Of a stretch of 10,147 nucleotides of DNA, positions 1-6,200 are shown one piece after another. Numbering within the stretch: the stretch's first letter is position 1; every line of letters starts with the position of its first letter. The DNA is taken from NCBI GenBank assembly GCA_016180605.1, contig JACPAW010000010.1:1-10147 (forward strand). The letters are read 5' to 3'. Made by a program: the position numbers and the translations under genes. The notes under the pieces were generated by a model. It had not been told where the DNA came from. It made no database searches and was given only the letters and a program-made list of their open reading frames with translations. Source of the stretch: Candidatus Omnitrophota bacterium. GTDB lineage: Bacteria; Omnitrophota; Gorgyraeia; Aquiviventales; Aquiviventaceae.

Positions 1-85
1 TCGTGGTGAGCGAGTGCCCTTCGACGGTGCTCAGGACACTCGTCCTGAGTTGATCGAAGGACGAGTGGAACGAGTCGAACCACGA
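1..85. repeat. 85-bp imperfect palindrome at window edge
   Basis: Three nested stems are visible. TCGTGGT (1-7) pairs with ACCACGA (79-85), CCTTCGA (18-24) with TCGAAGG (54-60), and CTCAGGAC (30-37) with GTCCTGAG (42-49) around a 4-nt loop. There is no open gene context on either strand. The CTTCGA / CTCAGGAC vocabulary recurs in the repeat block at 818-941 (for example GAGTCCTTCGAC at 849-860), which suggests both belong to one dispersed repeat family. The element may extend left of base 1. Confidence 0.75.
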
Positions 86-124
86 CATCCCGCCCACCCA
101 CTGGTCTTGGCACCACCATGCCGC

Positions 125-143
125 CCACGGCCGAAGGCCGTGG
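125..143. repeat. 8-3-8 GC-rich hairpin (CCACGGCC stem)
   Basis: A perfect 8-bp stem, CCACGGCC (125-132) with GGCCGTGG (136-143), closes a GAA triloop. The same stem with a TCT loop occurs at 874-892. No gene lies here and there is no T-tract, so it is not a convincing terminator. It reads as a small palindromic unit set in a repeat-rich spacer. Confidence 0.65.
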
Positions 144-149
144 CGCAAT

Positions 150-308
150 GGCGGGGTTGAACAACATAAGCCACAGCCACGCCCAACGATAGCTGGGGTA
201 GCGTTTCCAGCAATAGAAGATTCCGAACTAGGTCGCAAAGCGATTGAAGAGCCAGAGTGAAAACTTAAAGGGTGTGCTAATCGCCAACCATGCTGGCCAA
301 GGAATCAT
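150..308 (-). pseudogene. Possible remnant of a small membrane protein with in-frame TAG
   Basis: An ATG at 308-306 overlaps the stop of the upstream reading frame as ATGA. It opens a 26-codon frame rich in Trp, Phe and Leu (starts MIPWPAWLAIST) that ends at TAG (230-228). The same frame then continues without a stop for a further 26 aromatic, protein-like codons (YCWKRYPSYRWAWLWL, ending NPA) to about 150, where it runs into repeat DNA. The start-stop overlap and the protein-like composition on both sides of the TAG suggest a coupled membrane-protein gene broken by a nonsense change and truncated by repeats. A genuine 26-residue peptide is the alternative. I do not recognise a family. Confidence 0.3.
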
Positions 309-811
309 AAACCTTGTTTTTCTCCCAGCGCACGAGATAAGTCTTCCAGTGGCATTTGCAGCGCCTCCGCCACACGGCGTTCCAATTCTTCGCGCAATAC
401 CAACAGCGCCCCTTCTAGTTGCGCCGTCAATGGAGGGTATTCGAAACCGATCAGCTGGCCCACGCGTTTTTTAAACTCGCGCGTTTCTTCGATGAGGGAG
501 CCAAGCTGCGCATAGCGCAACCCGCTTCCATCCCGAGGCAGCTTTAATTCTTCCGTGAATAAGCGCAGAAGGGCGATGTTCATCATCCGCGCTTCTTTCT
601 CTTGAAGAGCCATCCGCTGCCAAATCTGCTGGGTTGCCCAGTAACGGAAAAGCAGTCCCAGCTCTCGGCGCAGCGAAACCTCCAAAGCTGCCGCGTTCGA
701 CTGAACCGACTCAGGCAGAAGAGAGACCAAGCGCTCTTTGACGCGATCGACCATCTGGACACAAGTCAAAAATAAGTATCGGGCGCGAGCTTGTATTTCC
801 TGAGTGCTCAT
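305..811 (-). other. Helical C-terminal domain; possible independent 168-aa gene
   Basis: This 168-residue segment starts at an in-frame ATG (811-809) and is the non-repeat part of the long frame downstream of the palindromic block. It is charged, Leu-rich and almost certainly all alpha-helical, with segments such as VDRVKERLVSLLPESVQ and VLREELERRVAEALQ, and it has no membrane span or signal peptide. A GAGGG lies 9 nt before the ATG, inside the repeat, and could be a weak ribosome binding site. If the repeat was inserted between two neighbouring genes, this was once a separate gene translated from 811. No family is recognised, and the choice between fusion and separate gene cannot be settled by sequence alone. 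Confidence 0.4.
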
Positions 812-1642
812 GGGCTGCGTCCCTCGACTTCGCTCGGGATGCAACCCTGAGTCCTTCGACCCCTCGACGCGGGCCACGGCCTCTGGCCGTGGGCCCTTGC
901 TCGGGGTCGTCCCGAGCGAGGCGAAGCCGAGTCGAGGGACGACGAAGTGGGTGCCACGGGCTCTGCCCGTGGGGACCCACTGGCCCACAGGGTTCCACCG
1001 CATCCGCCGGTTTCGTACCCATCGCGGAGCCACCCACAAGATCACAAGCCCTATAAAAATGATAACGATGTTGCGAATCCCCCTGGGATCGATCAATGAA
1101 TTTCCCAAGCAAGCCCACAGCATGCAGGCCGGGACTAATCCTAATAAAGTAGCGAACGTAAACGGCCAGAACGTCACGCGCGATAAACCCAACCCTAAAT
1201 TCTGAAGATCAAAAGGCACATTGGGTATGAGGCGTATCCAAAAAACTGTTTGAAATCCCTGCCGGCCGATTTTTTCATCAAGCAGCGACAAACGCCCTCG
1301 CAGCAATGACTCAATGGCTTGCCGGCCCAAGGTCCGCGCCAGTAGGAATTGGGTACAAGCCCTGAATGAAGCTGCCAGCCATCCTATGAGAAAACCACCC
1401 CAAATACCGAAGGCTAGCCCCGCGGACATGAGAATGATACTTGCCGGAAGAGGAACGATGGGTTGCGCATAAATGAGGATAAACACGACCCATGACCACC
1501 AACCAAAAGAGCGAATGAAAGCCTGCACCCGCTCAGGACGCATATCGGAAAAACGCAGGCCATTGGCATAGGCTAAGCCTGCGGCAGCTATCAGTAGGAA
1601 CAATAACGCGGCGAATTTTATCCAGGAAGATCGCTTATCCAT
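305..1642 (-). CDS. VTT/TVP38-family membrane protein fused to an unknown helical domain
   Basis: Residues 1-216 form a full VTT (SNARE-associated/DedA-like, TVP38/YdjZ type) inner-membrane protein. It has an N-terminal anchor (about 8-28), a proline-containing re-entrant segment (61-80), FLLARTLGR (99-107), the family signature RLIPNVPFDLQNLGLGLS (137-154) and a last helix (about 188-206) ending in a basic RNRRMR tail. Relatives are implicated in lipid movement or membrane homeostasis; the substrate here is unknown. Residues 217-277 are encoded by palindromic repeat DNA and look like low-value linker. Residues 278-445 are a soluble all-helical domain that I cannot assign. The ATG at 1642 was chosen because a promoter (1646-1681) ends just upstream; ATG at 1651 is possible, and further extension only adds repeat sequence. 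The VTT part alone has the family's usual length, so the fusion is probably secondary, or the helical part is translated separately from 811. Confidence 0.8.
   Translation of the reverse strand: MDKRSSWIKFAALLFLLIAAAGLAYANGLRFSDMRPERVQAFIRSFGWWSWVVFILIYAQPIVPLPASIILMSAGLAFGIWGGFLIGWLAASFRACTQFLLARTLGRQAIESLLRGRLSLLDEKIGRQGFQTVFWIRLIPNVPFDLQNLGLGLSRVTFWPFTFATLLGLVPACMLWACLGNSLIDPRGIRNIVIIFIGLVILWVAPRWVRNRRMRWNPVGQWVPTGRARGTHFVVPRLGFASLGTTPSKGPRPEAVARVEGSKDSGLHPERSRGTQPMSTQEIQARARYLFLTCVQMVDRVKERLVSLLPESVQSNAAALEVSLRRELGLLFRYWATQQIWQRMALQEKEARMMNIALLRLFTEELKLPRDGSGLRYAQLGSLIEETREFKKRVGQLIGFEYPPLTAQLEGALLVLREELERRVAEALQMPLEDLSRALGEKQGL
818..941. repeat. Long imperfect palindrome inside a reading frame
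   Basis: CGTCCCTCGACT (818-829) pairs with AGTCGAGGGACG (930-941), and CGCTCGGGA (831-839) pairs with TCCCGAGCG (910-918). At its centre sits a smaller perfect hairpin, CCACGGCC (874-881) TCT GGCCGTGG (885-892), the same stem as at 125-143. The whole unit is translated in frame, without a stop, as part of the 305-1642 gene. Its composition is unlike the flanking coding sequence, consistent with a mobile or amplified palindromic unit. Confidence 0.8.
947..980. repeat. Second in-frame hairpin (CCACGGGC stem)
   Basis: GTGGGT (947-952) pairs with ACCCAC (975-980), enclosing CCACGGGC (954-961) TCT GCCCGTGG (965-972). The inner part has the same 8-3-8 geometry and TCT loop as the hairpin at 874-892, with one base pair changed on both arms. 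It encodes part of the linker just after the natural-looking end of the VTT domain. Confidence 0.7.
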
Positions 1643-1645
1643 GAA

Positions 1646-1681
1646 CCCCATCAGCCTAACGGATGTGGGAGAAACCGTCAA
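1646..1681 (-). promoter_or_regulatory. Sigma70-like promoter of the VTT gene, near-leaderless
   Basis: On the minus strand, TTGACG (1681-1676) is followed after 17 nt by TAGGCT (1658-1653). The -35 matches 5 of 6 consensus bases and the -10 only 3 of 6. Predicted initiation is near 1646, about 4 nt before the ATG at 1642, so the transcript would have almost no leader. No good ribosome binding site precedes that ATG, which fits leaderless translation. Confidence 0.45.
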
Positions 1682-1707
1682 GTAGAGTAGCAAACAGCAC
1701 CCAGAAG

Positions 1708-1789
1708 GGGACGTGGGACACACAAGTGATGCGAAACTCTTGGGACATGGGACAGGTAATACCAAAATACGTCCCATGGCCCACGTCCC
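1708..1789. repeat. Nested hairpin of GGGAC heptamers in the divergent spacer
   Basis: GGGACGTGGG (1708-1717) pairs with CCCACGTCCC (1780-1789), and CATGGGAC (1746-1753) pairs with GTCCCATG (1771-1778). Each arm has a period of 7: GGGACGT GGGACAC (1708-1721), GGGACAT GGGACAG (1742-1755) and GTCCCAT GGCCCAC GTCCCAT (1771-1791). It lies between the two divergent promoters, upstream of both. No coding evidence is seen here. Confidence 0.7.
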
Positions 1790-1837
1790 ATGCCCCAAAA
1801 GAGTGGTTCTTGAACTCTGTTATTTTGCCATCTCTGT

Positions 1838-1865
1838 GTGCTGAGTGCTGGATGCTGTGTGCCGG
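1838..1865. repeat. Degenerate 7-bp tandem repeat (GTGCTGA type)
   Basis: Four consecutive heptamers are seen: GTGCTGA, GTGCTGG, ATGCTGT and GTGCCGG. The array ends 8 bp before the -35 box of the comF promoter. Its sequence is unrelated to the other heptamer arrays in the window, but the period is the same. Confidence 0.6.
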
Positions 1866-1873
1866 CATGTGGT

Positions 1874-1902
1874 TTGACAGGATTCCACCCTCATGCTATG
1901 TT
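1874..1902 (+). promoter_or_regulatory. Strong sigma70-type promoter of the comF-lptF-lptG operon
   Basis: A perfect TTGACA (1874-1879), a 17-nt spacer and TATGTT (1897-1902) are preceded by TGC at 1894-1896, giving an extended -10. Predicted initiation falls around 1909-1912, at or within a few bases of the comF ATG (1912). This implies a leaderless or nearly leaderless mRNA, and indeed no Shine-Dalgarno sequence precedes that ATG. Confidence 0.65.
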
Positions 1903-1911
1903 GAACCCTCC

Positions 1912-2634
1912 ATGCGCCTGTGGGCCGATTTGCTTTCCCTCTTGTATCCATCCGCATGCCTGCTCTGCGGAAATGCTCAAGAGAGCATGGACTCCTGTGT
2001 GTGCGAAAGCTGTCGTAGGGGCATGATTTCCAACGGTCCGCCTGTTTGCACCCGATGCGGAAAGGAAATCCGAGCCGCCTACGACGCCTTGCTTACTTGC
2101 CACTCTTGCCGTACCCGCGTATGGGCTTTCGAGGCGGCAGCGGCACCGTGGCAATACCGACGAAGCGGGCAGTTGGCTGTCCGGGCATTCAAATATCAAA
2201 ATCGATGGCGCATCGGCCATTGGTTGGCGCAGGCGATGGTGGAGAAGGCCTGCCGGGAAATCCCCCTGGAAGAAATCGAGTGGGTCATACCGGTTCCCCG
2301 GCATTGGCTCAAAGTGCGCTTCACCGGCAGGCAACCGGCTGCCAATCTAGGAAGTGCTATCGCCCAAATCCTGCAGAAACCTTTTAAGCCGGACTTCTTA
2401 AGCCTTCACCGATGGACGCGCTCTCAAACCCATTTAAGCCCCATTCAAAGACGCCGCAACGTTCAAGATGCCTTCCAAGCAAAGGCTGAAGTCTGCGGTC
2501 ATACGGTGCTTCTAGTAGATGATGTTTTTACGAGCGGTTCCACCGCGCAGGCCTGCGCCCAAGCTCTGCGCTGCGCTGGAGCAAAGGCAGTCTTTGTCCT
2601 GACGGCCGCATGCACCGCAGAAGCTGAACCATGA
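1912..2634 (+). CDS. ComF family protein (zinc-ribbon phosphoribosyltransferase-like)
   Basis: This 240-residue protein has the usual ComF length and layout. An N-terminal double zinc ribbon has Cys pairs at 16/19, 31/34, 46/49 and 63/66. It is followed by the family's FKY (93-95), the PVPRHWLKVRFTGRQPA region (127-143) and a type I PRTase-like PRPP loop, LLVDDVFTSGST (200-211). ComF relatives act in uptake of transforming DNA and possibly at stalled replication forks; the reaction is not established. ATG 1912 gives the normal N-terminus directly before the first zinc motif, and longer starts (1867, 1663) only add repeat-derived residues. The 3' end overlaps lptF as ATGA, so translation is probably coupled. 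I give no symbol because a competence role is not evident from context. Confidence 0.9.
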   Translation: MRLWADLLSLLYPSACLLCGNAQESMDSCVCESCRRGMISNGPPVCTRCGKEIRAAYDALLTCHSCRTRVWAFEAAAAPWQYRRSGQLAVRAFKYQNRWRIGHWLAQAMVEKACREIPLEEIEWVIPVPRHWLKVRFTGRQPAANLGSAIAQILQKPFKPDFLSLHRWTRSQTHLSPIQRRRNVQDAFQAKAEVCGHTVLLVDDVFTSGSTAQACAQALRCAGAKAVFVLTAACTAEAEP

Positions 2635-3722
2635 AAATTTTAAGAGCCTATATCTTGCAGGAACATCGCGGGCCGTTTCTGGTAACCCTAGGCGGCCTGA
2701 CAGGGGTCTTGTTGGTAGGCAATATCATTAAATTCGCCGACTTGGTGGTGTCAAAAGGAGTCAATCCCGTCGACATTCTGCGCTTGTTGATCTATCTGGT
2801 TCCTTACATGCTCAGCTTCACGGTGCCAATGGCCTGCTTGATTGCAATGATCCTGGCATTCGGCCGCCTGAGCACCGATTATGAGCTGATTGCCATGCGC
2901 GCTTCCGGCATTGCCCCTAGCAGCTTGGTATGGCCGGCTCTTTTGATGGGGGTGGTGATCAGCGGGATCTTGCTCGTCGTCAATGACCGCCTGGTGCCCA
3001 CTTCGCATCTGGCATTCCGCAGGCAGCTTAAGGCAATCGGGATCAAGCAGCCAGCCGCTTATCTGGAAGCCGGAACCTTCATCAAGGATTTCCCTCCGTA
3101 TGTCATTTTCGTGTATCACGTGGAAGGCCAAAAACTCTACAATGTCCGAGTGTACCAACCGCAGCCGGAAGGCCCAACGCGCACCATCATCGCGGACAGA
3201 GGCGAGTTTGAAATTCAGCCGCGCCAAAAGAACCGCGTGCAGCTTAAGCTGTATGACGGAACCGTGGATGAGTGGGATCCTTTGCACCCAGGGTCTTTCT
3301 ACAAGGTCACCTTCTCGACTTATGCCATGCCGCTTCAGCCCGATGAAGGAAGCACGCGCATGAGTAAGAAGCTCAAGGAACTGACCTTTAAAGAATTGCT
3401 GGCAGAACGCCAGCGTCTGGTCGCTCAAGAAATCGACCCTTTACCGACAACCCTGGAGCTTCACCGGAAGATTGCGACCTCTTTCTCATCGGTCGTGTTC
3501 ATTCTCTTTGGCCTTGCGATGGGACTTCAGCTTCATCACCACGAAAAACTCACCGCCTTTGTATGGGTTCTAGCAGTCTTTTTGGCCTATTACATGGCAA
3601 CGATCGGAATGAATGCCATTGCCCTTAAGGGCTTTTTGCCGCCATCCGTGTCGATGTGGGTTCCCAATATAGTGGGTACTATGATCAGTGGTATTTTGAT
3701 CCTTCGGACGACTCGAACTTAG
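2631..3722 (+). CDS. lptF: LPS export permease LptF (YjgP/YjgQ family)
   Basis: This inner-membrane subunit of the LptB2FGC transporter extracts lipopolysaccharide and passes it toward the outer membrane. The 363 residues show the family plan. Three N-terminal helices (about 15-36, 50-76, 98-117) include the cytoplasmic coupling segment FGRLSTDYELIAMRASG (77-93) and the conserved VNDRLVP (117-123). A beta-rich periplasmic domain (about 125-265) follows, then LHRKI (277-281) and three C-terminal helices (about 285-299, 308-331, 341-359). The ATGA overlap with comF and the 3-nt gap to lptG indicate one operon. Assignment as LptF rather than LptG rests mainly on position, as first of the pair, because the paralogues look alike. 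Confidence 0.9.
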   Translation: MKILRAYILQEHRGPFLVTLGGLTGVLLVGNIIKFADLVVSKGVNPVDILRLLIYLVPYMLSFTVPMACLIAMILAFGRLSTDYELIAMRASGIAPSSLVWPALLMGVVISGILLVVNDRLVPTSHLAFRRQLKAIGIKQPAAYLEAGTFIKDFPPYVIFVYHVEGQKLYNVRVYQPQPEGPTRTIIADRGEFEIQPRQKNRVQLKLYDGTVDEWDPLHPGSFYKVTFSTYAMPLQPDEGSTRMSKKLKELTFKELLAERQRLVAQEIDPLPTTLELHRKIATSFSSVVFILFGLAMGLQLHHHEKLTAFVWVLAVFLAYYMATIGMNAIALKGFLPPSVSMWVPNIVGTMISGILILRTTRT

Positions 3723-3725
3723 CTC

Positions 3726-4811
3726 ATGCGCCTTCTTGACCGCTATGTCGCACGGCAAGTGGTTCCGGTATGGGTGTGGTGTCTTGTCGTCTTTATTTTT
3801 TTAAGCTGCCTCATCGATCTTTTCGAGCATCTGGATGAAATTTTAAGGTATCACATCTCCACGCAAATCCTTTGGCAGTACTACCTTAGCTTTATTCCCA
3901 TCATCTTCGTGCGCGCCGCTCCTTTAGCTTTATTATTATCATGTGCTTTTATATCCATGCGGCTTTCCCGAAACCAGGAATTTTTGGCCATGAACGCCAG
4001 CGGAACCAGCCTCATCCGGGCAAGCATTCCGTTTGTATTCGTAGGCTGGCTGGCCAGTCTTCTGGTGTTTTTCGTTAATGAACGCTTGGTACCTCACTCA
4101 ACCCAAGTGTATGAACGTATCCGACAGGAGGCTTTTAAGCGCGGCGAATCCGAAAGCAGCTTTGAAAATGTAGCGGCGATGGATTCCTTCAACCGGCTCT
4201 ACCATGCCCGCTCTCTTAACCTTAAAGCCAAGGAGCTTTCCGATTTAACCGTTCTCGAGCACGATTGGCAGAACCGACCCACCAAGAGCCTGTATGCCAA
4301 CCGGGCCATCTGGACGCCGCATGGCTGGCTTCTTTTGCATGGAACGATTTACAGGGTAGGACCTAAAGGTATCCTGCAGGGAGAGCCGGAGCCTTTTGTG
4401 GAACGCCTGATTGCCTATCCCGTTATTCCGCAATCTTTCAGCCAACCGGCCATCCGCCCAGAAACGATGCGTTATGGCCAATTGCGCCTGTTGATTACGC
4501 GGTTCAAACAAACCGGAATCACCAATCTGCGGCGCTTCAGGGTAGATTTACTCTCGAAACTGAGTCTTCCTTTAATGAACGTCGTTGTGTGCCTACTTGC
4601 TTTCGCAGGATCAACAACGTTGCACCAACGCGGGAACTTGCGGGGACTAGGAACCAGCTTAGGCTGGGGAATCTTATATTATCTTGCCGTAGGCTTTGGA
4701 GAAGGAATAGCCAGGAAAGGGCTCTTCTTTCTACCCATCCTGATACCGGTTATTGCCCCTCATGCCTTGGCAATCTGGTGGAGCTTTCGGCTGTTGCGCC
4801 GCTCGTCGTAG
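3726..4811 (+). CDS. lptG: LPS export permease LptG (YjgP/YjgQ family)
   Basis: This is the partner permease of LptF in the LPS exporter. It has 361 residues with the same 3+3 helix plan: N-terminal helices at about 13-33, 50-78 and 98-118, the coupling segment SRNQEFLAMNASG (81-93) and VNERLVP (117-123). A periplasmic beta domain comes next, then a C-terminal membrane half starting near KLSLPLMNVVVC. The start lies 3 nt after the lptF stop with no clear Shine-Dalgarno sequence, so it probably depends on coupled translation. The gene ends with TAG just before the heptamer hairpin shared with convergent ahcY. No lptB, lptA or lptC is seen in the window. Confidence 0.9.
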   Translation: MRLLDRYVARQVVPVWVWCLVVFIFLSCLIDLFEHLDEILRYHISTQILWQYYLSFIPIIFVRAAPLALLLSCAFISMRLSRNQEFLAMNASGTSLIRASIPFVFVGWLASLLVFFVNERLVPHSTQVYERIRQEAFKRGESESSFENVAAMDSFNRLYHARSLNLKAKELSDLTVLEHDWQNRPTKSLYANRAIWTPHGWLLLHGTIYRVGPKGILQGEPEPFVERLIAYPVIPQSFSQPAIRPETMRYGQLRLLITRFKQTGITNLRRFRVDLLSKLSLPLMNVVVCLLAFAGSTTLHQRGNLRGLGTSLGWGILYYLAVGFGEGIARKGLFFLPILIPVIAPHALAIWWSFRLLRRSS

Positions 4812-4821
4812 CAGGAAAAAT

Positions 4822-4921
4822 AGAAGTAGGAAGTAGGAAGTAGGAAGTAGGAAGTAGGAAGTTAGAATTGGCTATTTTCTCACATCCTACTTCTTATTTC
4901 CTACTTCTAATTTCTATCTCT
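4822..4921. repeat. AAGTAGG heptamer array with inverted partner; likely bidirectional terminator
   Basis: Five exact AAGTAGG units occupy 4824-4858, followed by a degenerate AAGTTAG (4859-4865). After a short loop the opposite arm carries complementary 7-bp-periodic sequence, including two 14-bp copies that differ by one base (TCCTACTTCTTATT at 4885-4898 and TCCTACTTCTAATT at 4899-4912). The arms can form a long imperfect stem. It sits exactly between the convergent lptG and ahcY stops, so a bidirectional transcription-ending role is plausible, although the stem is AT/purine-rich and lacks a classic GC stem plus T-run. Confidence 0.7.
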
Positions 4922-6184
4922 TTACGTCCCTACTTCCCAACTTGCTAAATAACGGCTTTGCTGGGCAGTGAGCTTATCTAAAACAATTCCGAGCGCTTCT
5001 AGTTTAAGGCACGCAATCTCCCGGTCGATTTCATTTGGAACCGAATAGACGTGCGGTTCCAGTTGTTTTCCTTCGCGGATTAAGTACTCGCTGGCCAACG
5101 CTTGGTTGGCAAACGACATGTCCATGACACCGGGCGGGTGGCCTTCCGCGCAAGCCAGGTTCACCAGCCTTCCCTCCCCTAGAACATTGATCCGGCGCCC
5201 GTTTTTAAGAACAAATTGGTCGATTCCCGGGCGCATTTGCCGGTGCGACTTTGAAAGCTGCTTTAATGACTGTAAATCAATTTCCACATCGAAATGGCCG
5301 GAGTTGGAAACGATGGCACCGTCTTTCATCTGGGTAAAGTGCTCTTCCCGGAGCACTTCTGAACAGCCGGTCACCGTCACAAAGATATCGCCAATTTTTG
5401 CCGCGGAGTTCATGCTCATCACGGAAAACCCATCCATCACCGCTTCCAGGCCGTGGATGGGATCTATTTCCGTCACGATGACGCGGGCTCCCATGCCCCG
5501 CGCCCGCTGGGCCAACCCTTTCCCGCACCAGCCATAACCGGCCACGACAAACACGGAACCTGCCAGAAGCCGGTTCGTGGCCCGGAGAATCCCGTCGATC
5601 GTGGACTGGCCGGTGCCATAGCGGTTGTCAAAAAGATGCTTGGTGTCGGCATCGTTAACGGCAATGACGGGGTAGCGCAGCTTACCCTGCCGATCGAGGC
5701 TCTTAAGCCGTATGACGCCGGTGGTGGTTTCCTCCGTGCCCCCGATAATATCCTTGCCATAGCGGTCCGGTTGCTTATGAATGGTGGAAACCAAATCCGC
5801 TCCATCGTCCATCGTAATATGAGGGCTGGAAGACAAAACTGCCTCGATATGCTCATAATAAGTTTTTCGATCTTCGCCTCGCACCGCAAAAACAGAAATG
5901 CCTGCGTGCTTGACCAGGCTGGCGGCGATGTCATCCTGTGTAGAGAGAGGATTGGAAGCGCATAGCCATACTTCTGCTCCAGCTGCTTTTAGCGTAAGCA
6001 TCAAGTGTGCTGTCTCGGTAGTCACATGAAGGCAGCAAGCAAGACGAATTCCTTTCAGCGGCTTTGTGTTCTTCACCCGCTGCCGAATCTTTAGAAGAAC
6101 GGGCATCTGGTCTTGCGCCCATGCCATTTTGGTCCAACCGGCTTGTGCCAGTGACAAATCCTTGATGTGGTGTCGTGGTTTCAT
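4922..6184 (-). CDS. ahcY: S-adenosylhomocysteinase (adenosylhomocysteine hydrolase)
   Basis: This cytosolic NAD-dependent enzyme reversibly splits S-adenosylhomocysteine into adenosine and homocysteine, relieving product inhibition of methyltransferases. The 420 residues carry the active-site set H53 (in CLHVTTETA), D127 (DDGAD), E152 (GTEETTTG), K182 and D186 (VNDADTKHLFDN). They also carry the NAD-binding GYGWCGKG (217-224), TEIDP (238-242), TVTGC (270-274) and GHFDVEID (296-303). The C-terminus stops at WEVGT and lacks the Lys/Tyr tail (KPDHYRY type) of eukaryotic and many proteobacterial enzymes, so this is the short form usual in archaea and thermophilic bacteria. It follows metK by 16 nt. 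No Shine-Dalgarno sequence is visible before the ATG at 6184; upstream starts would extend into metK without homology. Confidence 0.95.
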   Translation of the reverse strand: MKPRHHIKDLSLAQAGWTKMAWAQDQMPVLLKIRQRVKNTKPLKGIRLACCLHVTTETAHLMLTLKAAGAEVWLCASNPLSTQDDIAASLVKHAGISVFAVRGEDRKTYYEHIEAVLSSSPHITMDDGADLVSTIHKQPDRYGKDIIGGTEETTTGVIRLKSLDRQGKLRYPVIAVNDADTKHLFDNRYGTGQSTIDGILRATNRLLAGSVFVVAGYGWCGKGLAQRARGMGARVIVTEIDPIHGLEAVMDGFSVMSMNSAAKIGDIFVTVTGCSEVLREEHFTQMKDGAIVSNSGHFDVEIDLQSLKQLSKSHRQMRPGIDQFVLKNGRRINVLGEGRLVNLACAEGHPPGVMDMSFANQALASEYLIREGKQLEPHVYSVPNEIDREIACLKLEALGIVLDKLTAQQSRYLASWEVGT

Positions 6185-6200
6185 GGAAGAAGTGGTCTTT

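Noticed and set aside
144..304. tRNA or other structural RNA gene in the left spacer.
   Set aside because: No cloverleaf with a T-arm and matching acceptor ends could be found by eye.
804..1205. Long plus-strand open frame antisense to the VTT fusion gene.
   Set aside because: It is openness caused by GC-rich palindromes and antisense to a well-supported gene; the translation has no protein-like features.
1663..1911. Longer comF starting at 1663 or 1867.
   Set aside because: The extra residues come from heptamer and hairpin repeats, and the start would lie upstream of the promoter at 1874-1902. The family N-terminus fits ATG 1912.
4824..4912. Tandem repeats considered as a CRISPR array.
   Set aside because: Units are 7 bp with no spacers, and no cas genes are present.
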